DNA from: an uncultured Chryseobacterium sp.
Lineage (GTDB): Bacteria; Bacteroidota; Bacteroidia; Flavobacteriales; Weeksellaceae
NCBI GenBank assembly: GCA_913776245.1
Contig: CAJYLO010000005.1
Coordinates: forward strand, 1 to 64,000
Length of the DNA: 64,000 nucleotides
Direction of reading: 5' to 3'
Shown here one piece after another: positions 19,901 to 28,514 of the stretch. Position 1 is the stretch's first letter. Every line of letters starts with the position of its first letter. The position numbers and the translations under genes are program-made. The notes beneath the pieces are model-generated. The model was not told the origin of the DNA, did not search any database, and was given only the letters and a program-made list of their open reading frames with translations.

Positions 19901-20369
19901 TCCTGAGATTTCCATTTTTAGGATCCAGAAAAAACCACTCCGGAAAAACAAGATTGATATTTTTGATATTTCTGCGCAGAGACATCAAAGACTGAGGATC
20001 CCAGGCTACATAAAATGCGGATCTGATGCCTGCGGAAAACTGATTCCAGCTTTTGCCGGTGTTTCTTTGCTGATGCTTTGACCTCGACATTTTTTCCTCA
20101 TTGGTTTGCATTTTCCTGGCGTGGATGAAGCTGCGGAAACCTTTGTAAGCTTTGGAGATCTTATTCTCCTGGAGATAGGGCTTGCTGGCTGTCATCACAG
20201 CCTTATAATCTTCTTGAAAAGGAAGTTTGGGATTTCTGTCCATTTTCATCATAAGGACAAATGCCAATAAGAAAATTAGAATAATAAAGCCGGCAACCCT
20301 GCTGCTCCATTTTACATTTCTCCAGCGTTTTTTATTATCCGTCTGGAATATTTGTTTTGACTTTTCCAC
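16977..20369 (-). CDS. Membrane multidomain protein: GH18-like domain + NodB polysaccharide deacetylase + family 2 glycosyltransferase
   Basis: GVNIDFEDLN (GH18-type), LTFDDGPDPEWTPQVLDVL and HEIGNHTFTH (NodB), SIIVPAYNEE, DADTKLE, QRFRW (GT2). Confidence 0.92.
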   Translation of the reverse strand: MEKSKQIFQTDNKKRWRNVKWSSRVAGFIILIFLLAFVLMMKMDRNPKLPFQEDYKAVMTASKPYLQENKISKAYKGFRSFIHARKMQTNEEKMSRSKHQQRNTGKSWNQFSAGIRSAFYVAWDPQSLMSLRRNIKNINLVFPEWFFLDPKNGNLRTNVDPEGYKIIRKAGVSAMPILSNNSDQEFHSEGIGKVLNDPVKRMDLINKVAAQCLKYRFRGVNIDFEDLNLNDDQVLVDFMSDLSKVFRKNNLLVSMDVMTDNDDYNIRKLSPYVDYFVLMAYDEYSADSDSGPISSQKWIEQQTDKMAKETSPQKIILGLGAYGYDWSSNPDQNTSVTYMQAITKANASKAVINFDDNTFNLNYSYTDNQNNAHTVFFNDAASVFNTMRFASEYPVAGTALWRLGSEDSRIWTFYNRNLTSAGLAGFKMNNLENVKGQTMVDYIGDGEVLDVLNTPHDGKINLETDPDEKIITDENYLSYPSSYEVKKYGAAPQKELVLTFDDGPDPEWTPQVLDVLSKYHVPAAFFLVGINAENNLPLVKRIYKEGHEIGNHTFTHENVAKVDPERALLELRLTRLLIECVTGHSTILFRAPYNADSEPTTPEEIIPVALARQQNYLDIGENIDPEDWQPGIQATQIVDRVLDGIKKQRGNIILLHDAGGDTRSETVKALNILIPKLQKQGYHFTNLTQILHKKRDELMPPVPKTNSYYIMQLNLLLAAAIYGISHFLVALFMIFIGLGIFRLLLMIYWAVSEYKKEKGINNGADPAIYPKVSIIVPAYNEEVNIVSSLRNLLNQTYPDYDIIFVDDGSRDSTLQKVRETFADNAGIKIRTKTNGGKATALNFGIANTDAEYVVCIDADTKLEKNAVKLLISRFLNAKKDEKIAAVAGNVKVGNRVNWLTRWQSIEYTTSQNFDRLAYAGINAITVIPGAIGAFRKSVIEEVGGYSSDTLAEDCDLTVKILKKGYSIANENRAVAVTEAPESVKQFLKQRFRWTYGIMQMFWKQRETFLNPKYKGLGLWAMPNILIFQYIIPLFSPLADLVMFFGILSGNGQKILIYYLIFLLVDASIAFVAFIMQKQKWTDLFFIIPQRFGYRWLMYIVLFRSLKHALQGEMQTWGFLKRTGNVKDIPG

Positions 20370-20453
20370 TGAGGTTTGATTGAAAAACTTAATACAAAGT
20401 TTTACAAATAATGTGAAAAACCGCTTAATTTCTACTTAAAAAAAACTTAATTC

Positions 20454-20777
20454 TCACAGCCAGAGCGAGTCGATCCAGTCCGTAAGCATATGAAAGAGCA
20501 GCCCAACCCCAGTTATCCTTGGAACACCTCTGAAAAACAATAACATAAGATAAATTCCTATAGCCCAATAAGTATGGAGCGGATGAAAATTAATGCTGCT
20601 TCTGTCCGGTGCAAAAACAGGTGTACTTAGTAAATGATCCACATCTACCAGCATAGTTGCCAACATTATGAAATAAGCCTTTTTCCAGTCTTTCCGGAAG
20701 AAAAGACTGGCAATAACAACGGGAAAACCGAAGTGAAGAAAGTAATGTATAAAAGTTCTGAGCCACAGATAATCCAT
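20454..20777 (-). CDS. Small integral membrane protein (metal-dependent hydrolase-like; DUF6122-like)
   Basis: TMLVDVDHLLSTP and HPLHTYWA; several TM segments. Family assignment from memory. Confidence 0.55.
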   Translation of the reverse strand: MDYLWLRTFIHYFLHFGFPVVIASLFFRKDWKKAYFIMLATMLVDVDHLLSTPVFAPDRSSINFHPLHTYWAIGIYLMLLFFRGVPRITGVGLLFHMLTDWIDSLWL

Positions 20778-21502
20778 CAGATGTGTCCTTTTAAATAATT
20801 CTGTCTCAGGTTTTCGTCCAATTTCTCAATGGCATATCTGAGGCATGTTCTTGGCATTTCTTTGTAATGAAGATCTAGAAAATCCAGCAATTCTGTTTCA
20901 TTTTTATTTCCCATCTCGCGCAGCAGCCAGCCGTTAGCCTTGTGCATCAGGTCGTGCGGATGCTTCAGATTTTTAAGCACGAAAGTTTTGGTTAATTCAA
21001 ATTGTCCCTTTTTGATGTGGTGCATTGTTCCGACAATAGCCATTCGTTTTTCCCACATATTTTCGGAATCCGATAATTTTTCTAATAAATTAGAATCCTG
21101 ATTTTCAAAACAATACCGACCCAAAACCTTATAACAAGAAGTATCCACCAAATCCCAATTGTTGATGTATTTAGTATGTTTCAAATAAAAATCAACGATC
21201 TTTTTTCGTAAAGACTGATCTTTGGTTTTCTCGAATTTATAAACCAGTAACAGCAAAGCCGTCAGACGATGTTCGTGGATTTTTGAAGATAATAATTCAA
21301 TGAGTTCTTCAAGAGAGATCTTATTGTAGAATTCTTTTGCAACAGTTCTTTGATCCGGAACAGTAACGCCGATAAATATATCACCTTCACCATATTCGCC
21401 TTTTCCGGTTTTGAAGAATCGTTTTAATATTTCAGCTTTTTCCCGGATTGAAAGTTCCTGAAGCGCTGTCTTTATTTCTGAGACAATAATCGATTGATTC
21501 AT
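20777..21502 (-). CDS. DNA alkylation repair protein (AlkD-like HEAT repeat)
   Basis: LLVYKFEKTKD, NNWDLVDTSCYKVLG, HKANGWLLREMG. Confidence 0.88.
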   Translation of the reverse strand: MNQSIIVSEIKTALQELSIREKAEILKRFFKTGKGEYGEGDIFIGVTVPDQRTVAKEFYNKISLEELIELLSSKIHEHRLTALLLLVYKFEKTKDQSLRKKIVDFYLKHTKYINNWDLVDTSCYKVLGRYCFENQDSNLLEKLSDSENMWEKRMAIVGTMHHIKKGQFELTKTFVLKNLKHPHDLMHKANGWLLREMGNKNETELLDFLDLHYKEMPRTCLRYAIEKLDENLRQNYLKGHI

Positions 21503-22776
21503 TTGTATTCGGAAGTTTCCATTATTTTCTCTTCAGTCGCAATCTTCTTCGGATTGGCGACTTTTCCGATCGTTAATCCCTGAACGATAATCGAAAACAC
21601 AACCACACAATAGGTAATACTGATGATAATTTGACTGTATTCATTCACCGGGATCGATAGTGCCAAAGCAATGGAAACGCCGCCACGGATGCCGCCCCAA
21701 ACTAAAACTTTCACCGTTTGCGGGCTGAATCGGTATTTGAAAGCCATAAATTTCGTCGGAATAAAAATCGCTACCCAGCGTGCCAGTAAAACAATCATAA
21801 TACAAATACCGCCCGCTATCAAATATTCACTTAAATCCTTGATTAACAATAGTTCAAAACCAATAAAAAGGAACAGGACAGCATTCATAATTTCGTCAAT
21901 CAGCTCCCAGAATTTGATGAGATAATCCTGCGTTTCGGATTTCATTTTGAAACTTTCGCTGAAATTCCCCATAAATAATCCTGCAGCCACCATTGCCAAA
22001 GGCGCAGAAATATGCATCTCGCGGGCAATCAGATAACCACCCATAACGACTGATAATGTGATGAGTACAGAGATAATATAATCATCTACAACGCGCATAG
22101 CTCTTGAAGCCGAATAGCCGAGAAGAACGCCTAAAAGCAATCCTCCACCAGCTTCTCTTATGAGAAGCAGTCCTACATTTTCAACATTCAGATCAATGTC
22201 TTTCCCGATGGCTAATTGAAGAACGACCGTAAAAACAACAACTGCCATCCCATCATTGAAAAGGGATTCGCCTGCAACCTTAGTTTCCAGAGATTTAGAC
22301 ACATTCGCCTGTTTCAGAATACTGAGAACCGCAACCGGATCTGTAGGAGAAATCAATGCACCGAAAACCAAACAATAGATTAACGGCATCTGAACGCCAA
22401 CCAGAGGCAACAAATAATAAGTCCCGAAACCAACGGCAAAAGTCGAAATAATTACACCAACTGTAGAAAAAATAACAACCGGCCCGAATTGCTCTTTCAA
22501 ATCCTTGATATTGACGTGAATGCCGCCTGCAAAAAGCAGAAAGTTCAGCATGGCGCCCATCAGAACCTCAGTAAAGTCAAAATTATTGACCAGCTCTGTA
22601 AGATGCGTGGTTGTTTTAGGTAAAAAATTATCGCCCGATGCCACCAAAGTTACCGATACTATAATCGCAATCACCATTATTCCGATTGTACTCGGTAATT
22701 TTAAAACGCGATAATTGATGTAGGCAAACAAAGATGCAAGCACAATAAGAACTGAAAATGAGTAATATAACTCCAT
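21499..22776 (-). CDS. Cation:proton antiporter (NhaP/CPA1)
   Basis: ALISPTDPVAVLSILK, ESLFNDGMAVVVF, WGGIRGGVSIALALS. Confidence 0.92.
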   Translation of the reverse strand: MELYYSFSVLIVLASLFAYINYRVLKLPSTIGIMVIAIIVSVTLVASGDNFLPKTTTHLTELVNNFDFTEVLMGAMLNFLLFAGGIHVNIKDLKEQFGPVVIFSTVGVIISTFAVGFGTYYLLPLVGVQMPLIYCLVFGALISPTDPVAVLSILKQANVSKSLETKVAGESLFNDGMAVVVFTVVLQLAIGKDIDLNVENVGLLLIREAGGGLLLGVLLGYSASRAMRVVDDYIISVLITLSVVMGGYLIAREMHISAPLAMVAAGLFMGNFSESFKMKSETQDYLIKFWELIDEIMNAVLFLFIGFELLLIKDLSEYLIAGGICIMIVLLARWVAIFIPTKFMAFKYRFSPQTVKVLVWGGIRGGVSIALALSIPVNEYSQIIISITYCVVVFSIIVQGLTIGKVANPKKIATEEKIMETSEYK

Positions 22777-22786
22777 TTATTTTATT

Positions 22787-23316
22787 TTAAACACAAAGAC
22801 TCAAGGTTTTCACAAAGGTCTCAAGATTTTTTTAATTATGATAAACTGCCATTAATGACTCTGCGGACACCATTTTTGAATAAATTGATATTGAAATTGA
22901 TAAGCAAACCTAATTTACAACCGCTTAATTTCAAATAAGTTAAGACCTGCGCAAGATGTATGTCACTCAAAGACTCAACAGATTTCATTTCTATTATCAA
23001 TTTACTTTCTACTAACAAATCTATTCTGTAACCAACTTCTAATTTTACTTCTTCATAAATTAATGGCAATGCTTTTTGCTTTTCGACCTTTAATCCCAGT
23101 TTTCTGATTTCGTAAAAAAGGCATTCTTCATAAGCACTTTCTAATAATCCGGGTCCAAGATTTCTATGAATCTTCAAACCTAAATCAAAAATGATTTTTG
23201 CAATTTGGTTTTCATTCATTTGTGTATTTGTTTTTTACGAGGCGTTCAACATTTTAGACAATAGTCACAAAATTAATCTTGTGTTCTTTGTGCAATCCTC
23301 GTGTCCTTGTGGTTAA
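22787..23316. mobile_element. Putative GxxExxY-bearing unit bounded by ~42-bp imperfect inverted repeats
   Basis: TTAAACACAAAGACTCAAGGTTTTCACAAAGGTCTCAAGATT at left; reverse complement of the right end reads TTAACCACAAGGACACGAGGATTGCACAAAGAACACAAGATT (33/42 identical). Confidence 0.5.
22836..23219 (-). CDS. GxxExxY protein (PD-(D/E)xK-nuclease-like fold)
   Basis: GPGLLESAYEECL (GxxExxY) and YRIDLLVESKLIIEMKSVE (D...ExK). Confidence 0.93.
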   Translation of the reverse strand: MNENQIAKIIFDLGLKIHRNLGPGLLESAYEECLFYEIRKLGLKVEKQKALPLIYEEVKLEVGYRIDLLVESKLIIEMKSVESLSDIHLAQVLTYLKLSGCKLGLLINFNINLFKNGVRRVINGSLS

Positions 23317-24524
23317 ACTTCCTCATCATCAAAATACTCGAACAAGAAATCATTGTAAGGGAATCTCGAAATATGGATTCTGTGAACCTCATCGTAAATC
23401 ATTTTCTTCATTTCCGGGAAGTTTTCTTTGGTCAGAGCCGAAATGAAAACCGTCGGATGTTTGGACTTCGCCATCCAGGTTTTTTTCCATTCCTCCAAGG
23501 AAATATTTTTTCTGGAGGAAGGTGTCAGATCATCTTCATCTTTTTTCTCGTAGCTGAAATCGTCAATCTTATTGAAAACCATTATCATCGGTTTTTGATG
23601 CGCATCAATCTCCTGAAGAATCTGGTTGACGGAATTAATATGATCTTCAAAACTCTCGTGTGAAATATCCACCACGTGAATCAATAAATCGGCTTCACGA
23701 ACTTCATCCAAAGTTGATTTAAAGGATTCAACCAATTGCGTCGGTAACTTTCTGATGAAACCAACCGTGTCGGTCAAAAGAAAAGGAAGATTTCCAATCA
23801 CCACTTTTCTAACCGTTGTGTCTAAGGTTGCAAACAATTTATTTTCCGCAAAAACATCCGATTTGGAAAGCGCATTCATCAAGGTTGATTTCCCAACGTT
23901 AGTATAACCCACCAAAGAGACACGCACCATTTTTCCACGGTTTTGTCGTTGGGTAGACATTTGTTTGTCAATGGTTTTGAGCTTGTCTTTCAGCAAAGTA
24001 ATTCTGTCACGGATAATCCTTCTATCGGTTTCGATTTCCGTTTCACCCGGACCTCGCATCCCGATTCCCCCTTTCTGACGTTCAAGGTGGGTCCACATTC
24101 TTGTCAATCGTGGTAAAAGATATTGATATTGCGCCAATTCAACCTGGGTTCTCGCATAAGAAGTTTGTGCTCTTTGGGCAAAAATATCAAGAATAAGATT
24201 GGTTCTGTCCAGGATTTTGACTTCCATTTCACGTTCCAGATTCTTCAGCTGGGAAGGCGACAATTCATCATCAAAAATCACAGTTCCGATTTCATTTTCC
24301 TTTACATAATTCCTGATTTCTTCTGCTTTTCCGCTTCCGACGAAGGTTCTGGAATCCGGTTGGGATAATTTTTGAGTAAATCTTCTATCCACTGTCGCTC
24401 CTGCTGTATAAGCCAGGAACTCCAGCTCGTCCATATATTCTTTCAGCTTATCCTCGTCCTGATTTTGGGTGACCAGACCAACCAAAACCGCTCTTTCATA
24501 CTGATGTTCTTTCTTTTCTAACAT
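23313..24524 (-). CDS. hflX: GTPase HflX
   Basis: GMRGPGETEIETDRR, GYTNVGKSTLMNAL, DTVGFIRKLP, FNKID. Confidence 0.96.
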   Translation of the reverse strand: MLEKKEHQYERAVLVGLVTQNQDEDKLKEYMDELEFLAYTAGATVDRRFTQKLSQPDSRTFVGSGKAEEIRNYVKENEIGTVIFDDELSPSQLKNLEREMEVKILDRTNLILDIFAQRAQTSYARTQVELAQYQYLLPRLTRMWTHLERQKGGIGMRGPGETEIETDRRIIRDRITLLKDKLKTIDKQMSTQRQNRGKMVRVSLVGYTNVGKSTLMNALSKSDVFAENKLFATLDTTVRKVVIGNLPFLLTDTVGFIRKLPTQLVESFKSTLDEVREADLLIHVVDISHESFEDHINSVNQILQEIDAHQKPMIMVFNKIDDFSYEKKDEDDLTPSSRKNISLEEWKKTWMAKSKHPTVFISALTKENFPEMKKMIYDEVHRIHISRFPYNDFLFEYFDDEEV

Positions 24525-24570
24525 TTAAAATTGATAATTTTCTGATTCTGACAAGATACTATTTTTGAAC

Positions 24571-24602
24571 AAAAAAACCAAAGATATTCTTTGGTTTTTT
24601 TA
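24571..24602. terminator. Hairpin with flanking A/T runs
   Basis: AAACCAAAG-ATATT-CTTTGGTTTTTT. Confidence 0.65.
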
Positions 24603-24612
24603 ATTTTCGTCT

Positions 24613-24725
24613 AACGCAAAGTCACAAAATTTGCACTTAAGTTAACCTTATAAAAGTCGCCGATAAAATTAATAATTTGCGACTTACGCGAGTCGATTTT
24701 CAAAATATTTTTGAGACTTTGCGAT
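24613..24725. repeat. MITE-like intergenic element with imperfect TIRs A(A/T)CGCAAAGTC(A/T)CAAAA and inner AAGTCGC/GCGACTT hairpin
   Basis: 24613-24631 pairs with 24707-24725 (16/19); inner arms 24654-24660 and 24679-24685. Confidence 0.55.
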
Positions 24726-24733
24726 AAATCCAC

Positions 24734-25147
24734 TTAACTCACAAGTGTCGCGGTCAATGATTTTTCAAAACTGAAAGCCTGACTCACAGGACAATTTTCT
24801 TTAGCATCCTGAGCAATTTTCTGGAAATCCTCTTCAGAGATTCCCGGGATTTTGGCAGTGAGTGTCAATTCTGATAAAGTAATCTTACCTTCTACAAGAC
24901 TGATCTTGCAATCGGTTTCCAGACTTTCCGGCGTGTAGCCTGCTTCTGTGAGCAAAGCCGAAGTCTTCATTGTAAAACAACCTGCGTGAGCTGCCGCCAG
25001 CAATTCTTCCGGGTTGGTGCCGACGCCTTCTTCGAAACGGCTTTTGAATGAATATTGTGTATCATTCAGCGTTGTACTTTGCGTTGTCAGGACGCCGCTT
25101 CCGTCTTTTACTGTTCCTTTCCAGACAGCTTTTGCACTTCTTTTCAT
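24734..25147 (-). CDS. OsmC family peroxiredoxin
   Basis: GTNPEELLAAAHAGCFTMKTSALL and NCPVSQAF. Confidence 0.92.
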   Translation of the reverse strand: MKRSAKAVWKGTVKDGSGVLTTQSTTLNDTQYSFKSRFEEGVGTNPEELLAAAHAGCFTMKTSALLTEAGYTPESLETDCKISLVEGKITLSELTLTAKIPGISEEDFQKIAQDAKENCPVSQAFSFEKSLTATLVS

Positions 25148-25207
25148 AAGTTAATATTTTAGTAGTATTTAAATTCTTGAATCTTTTACTTTTCTCTTGT
25201 TTCTTTA

Positions 25208-25645
25208 TCAGTCCCAATCCGCAGCTATAAACTTCATTGAAGTTGTTCCGTCTGTTAAAGTTAAGAAATGGCCTTCGATTTTGTATCGATTCATTAATGT
25301 TAAATCTTTTCCGAACAATTCTTCCAGTTTCATTTTTCCATCACAATACATCATCGTAGAACCAACGCCCGAAAATTTAGCTTTTCCCTGATTGAATTCT
25401 GCCGTGAAAAACATTCCGTTACAGCCCATTTTTGCAGTGTAACGGTTGGGCGCATCAGAATTTTTTGTCAGATCCATATTCGCTCCCAGATTTGTGAGTT
25501 CCTGTTTTGTGAAATCTTTGTATTCAACCAACATCCATTTTCTATGAATATTTTGGTCATTTACATTCAAATTTTGATTGGGTTTGCAGGAAATAACAAT
25601 AAAAATTGCCAATAACAAAACCCCTAATAATCTTACTTTTTTCAT
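25208..25645 (-). CDS. META/HslJ-like domain lipoprotein
   Basis: Lipobox VISCKPN; MGCNGMFF, FSGVGSTMMYC. Confidence 0.75.
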   Translation of the reverse strand: MKKVRLLGVLLLAIFIVISCKPNQNLNVNDQNIHRKWMLVEYKDFTKQELTNLGANMDLTKNSDAPNRYTAKMGCNGMFFTAEFNQGKAKFSGVGSTMMYCDGKMKLEELFGKDLTLMNRYKIEGHFLTLTDGTTSMKFIAADWD

Positions 25646-25732
25646 TATCTGATTTTTGTACATTGTCTTAGCCAAATTCATACCATTAGATTTAAAATAA
25701 TCATTAAATTAGCCAGCAAAATAATATTCTCA

Positions 25733-27868
25733 ATGAAAAAAATATTTTTAGCACTAACCCTGATTCTGGGCTATGCACAAATGAGAGCTGACGAAGGAAT
25801 GTGGCTTCTGATGCTCGTAAAACGTCTGAACGGTGTTGATATGCAGAAAGAAGGTCTGCACCTCACGCCGGAAGAAATTTATTCTGTTAATAATTCCAGC
25901 CTGAAGGATGCCATCGTAAGTTTTGGTGGTTTCTGTACGGGTGAGATTGTGTCTAACCAGGGTTTGATTTTTACCAATCACCATTGTGGTTATGATGCTG
26001 TTGCTGCAGCTTCTACGCCTGAAAAAGATTACCTGAAGAATGGATTCTGGGCAATGAAACCGAATGAAGAATTCAATGCTAAAGGTTTATACGTCAGATT
26101 TCTAGTGAGAATGGATGACGTTTCCGAGAGAATCAATTCCAAACTGAACAACAATATGTCTGCGGCTGAGAGAAAAGCGGTTATTGATGCCGAATATAAA
26201 GCCATCCAGACAGAAAATTCTGAAAACGGAAAATATACGGTTGTTGTAAGAGATTTTTTTAATGGCAATGAGTTCTATTATTTTGTATATCAGGATTATA
26301 AAGACATCAGATTGGTTGGTGCGCCGCCTTCATCCTTAGGGAAATTCGGTGGCGATACGGACAATTGGGAATGGCCAAGGCACACAGCAGATTTCACCGT
26401 TTTCCGTGTTTATGCCGATGCTAACGGAAACCCTGCGGAATATTCTGAAACCAATATTCCTCTAAAGCCAAAACATTTCCTTCCAATATCTCTTAAAGGG
26501 TACAAGCCCGGAGATTTCACAATGATTTTGGGTTACCCTGGAAGAACCAACCGCTACCTGACGTCTTACGGCATAGAGCAAATGGTGGATAAAGATTATC
26601 CGGCTTGGGTAGAAGCTTCTAAAGTGGCAATGGATGTGATGAAAAAATATATGGACAAGGACAAAGCGACTCAGTTAGATTATGCTTCTCAGTACGCAAG
26701 TGTTGCCAATTACTGGAAAAACAGACAGGGAACAATTGATGCGGTGAAGAAAAACGGAACAGTTGCTGAGAAACAAAAACTGGAGCAGACTTACAATCAA
26801 TGGGCTGCTCAGTCTCCAAATGAGCAGACTTACTATGGTGTTTTACCAGAGATCAAAGCTTATTATCAGCAAGTTTCCGGAAGAAATGTAGAGAGAAATT
26901 ACGCTTCTATCTTACAGAGAAACGCCCATTATATTGCTACTGCTTACCAATTAGGCAGTCTTTTCAAAACGTATGCTGACCAGGATGATGCCGGAAAAGC
27001 TGCGATGAAACAAAAAGTTCTGGATGCTGTTGAAAAAGCTTATGATGGTTTTCACGACAATGTTGAAGGCGATATGCTTGTAGCTTTAACTTCTCTTTAC
27101 AAAACAAGAGTGGCTAAAGAATTTGCTTCTCCAACTATTCTTGCTGCAGATGTGAATAACCTTTCAACATTGGCTTACGAATCTGTTTTTGCTAATAAAA
27201 AATCGGCTTTGGCTTTCGTGGAAAATCCTGACCGATTGAAAATCGATGCTGATAAACTGAGACAATTTGCCAACGGCATTGTTGAAGACCAAAAATTAGG
27301 ACTGGAAAAATATTCTAAAGTGGATGAGAATTTTGCAAAAAACAGCAGGCTTTTCTTAGACGGACTTAGAAAAGCGCAGCCGGAGAAAAAATTCTATCCG
27401 GACGCTAACTCTACAATGAGATTAACTTACGGAACAATTGAAACATTGCCTGAAAGAGCGGACAGAAACTACAAAGGCATCAAGGAAAACTATTATACCG
27501 ATATCAATGGGATGGTTGCCAAATATAAAAAAGGCGACGAAGAATTTGACCTTCCTCAAAAAGTTCTGGATCTTGCCAAGAAAAAAGATTACGGTCAATA
27601 TGCCGATAAGAAAGGTGGATTTATGCCAATTAACTTCCTGTCTAACAACGACATTACAGGTGGAAACTCCGGTTCGCCGATCATTGACGGAAACGGAAAC
27701 CTGATTGGTCTTGCTTTTGACGGAAACAGTGAAGCGCTGAGTGGCGATATCGTTTTCGAACCAAAATTGCAGAGAACAATTAACGTTGACGTTCGCTACG
27801 TACTTTGGATCATTGACAAATATGCTGGTGCAACAAGACTTATCAGCGAATTAACTTTGGTAAAATAA
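25733..27868 (+). CDS. S46 family dipeptidyl-peptidase (DPP7/DPP11-like)
   Basis: TNHHCGYDAV and TGGNSGSPIIDGNGNLIGLAFDGNSEALSGD; signal peptide. Confidence 0.95.
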   Translation: MKKIFLALTLILGYAQMRADEGMWLLMLVKRLNGVDMQKEGLHLTPEEIYSVNNSSLKDAIVSFGGFCTGEIVSNQGLIFTNHHCGYDAVAAASTPEKDYLKNGFWAMKPNEEFNAKGLYVRFLVRMDDVSERINSKLNNNMSAAERKAVIDAEYKAIQTENSENGKYTVVVRDFFNGNEFYYFVYQDYKDIRLVGAPPSSLGKFGGDTDNWEWPRHTADFTVFRVYADANGNPAEYSETNIPLKPKHFLPISLKGYKPGDFTMILGYPGRTNRYLTSYGIEQMVDKDYPAWVEASKVAMDVMKKYMDKDKATQLDYASQYASVANYWKNRQGTIDAVKKNGTVAEKQKLEQTYNQWAAQSPNEQTYYGVLPEIKAYYQQVSGRNVERNYASILQRNAHYIATAYQLGSLFKTYADQDDAGKAAMKQKVLDAVEKAYDGFHDNVEGDMLVALTSLYKTRVAKEFASPTILAADVNNLSTLAYESVFANKKSALAFVENPDRLKIDADKLRQFANGIVEDQKLGLEKYSKVDENFAKNSRLFLDGLRKAQPEKKFYPDANSTMRLTYGTIETLPERADRNYKGIKENYYTDINGMVAKYKKGDEEFDLPQKVLDLAKKKDYGQYADKKGGFMPINFLSNNDITGGNSGSPIIDGNGNLIGLAFDGNSEALSGDIVFEPKLQRTINVDVRYVLWIIDKYAGATRLISELTLVK

Positions 27869-27887
27869 ACTTATCATCGATAATATA

Positions 27888-27918
27888 ATGAGCCACCAAA
27901 ATTTTGGTGGCTTTTTTT
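27888..27918. terminator. Bidirectional-type terminator between S46 peptidase and AhpD-like gene
   Basis: AGCCACCAAAATTTTGGTGGCT then T-run. Confidence 0.75.
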
Positions 27919-28363
27919 ATTCCTTGGAAATCGGCATCAGCGTGCTGATTCCAATTCTGTTGTAAGCGTTAATGATAACAATGGTCATTATGATTTCGGC
28001 AATTTGTTGCTCCGTAAAAACTTGTTTCGCTTTGTTATAGGTTTCTTCCGATAATCCTTTTTGATTGATTAAAGTAATTTCCTCGGTCATTTCCATAATG
28101 ATTTGCTCCTCCACAGAGTAGAGTTCCAATGCTTCTCTCCAGGCATTGAGAAGATAAATCCTTTGCGGTGTTTCGCCCAATTTTACAGCATCTCTCGTGT
28201 GTAAATCCAGACAATGCGCACATCCATTGATTTGCGAAGCTCTGATTTTGATGAGTTCCTGCCAGGTGTGACTTAGTGAAATATTCTGCAGGTAATTTAC
28301 CAATCCCAGCATTGCTTTGTAAGCTGCTGCATCTGTTTTTGCCAAATTAAATCTTGTACTCAT
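27917..28363 (-). CDS. Carboxymuconolactone decarboxylase family protein (AhpD-like)
   Basis: IKIRASQINGCAHCLDLHTRDA (CxxC). Confidence 0.92.
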   Translation of the reverse strand: MSTRFNLAKTDAAAYKAMLGLVNYLQNISLSHTWQELIKIRASQINGCAHCLDLHTRDAVKLGETPQRIYLLNAWREALELYSVEEQIIMEMTEEITLINQKGLSEETYNKAKQVFTEQQIAEIIMTIVIINAYNRIGISTLMPISKE

Positions 28364-28514
28364 AATAATTGTTTTAATTATTTGACAAAGTTCGGATTAC
28401 CAGAACTCCAAAAACTTAAACTGGTTTAAGAAAGTAACTTGGTGGATTTTTTGTTGCATATATTTCCATAAAGCTTTTTTTATAATTTTTTGTAAATTAG
28501 AGAAATCAATTTTT

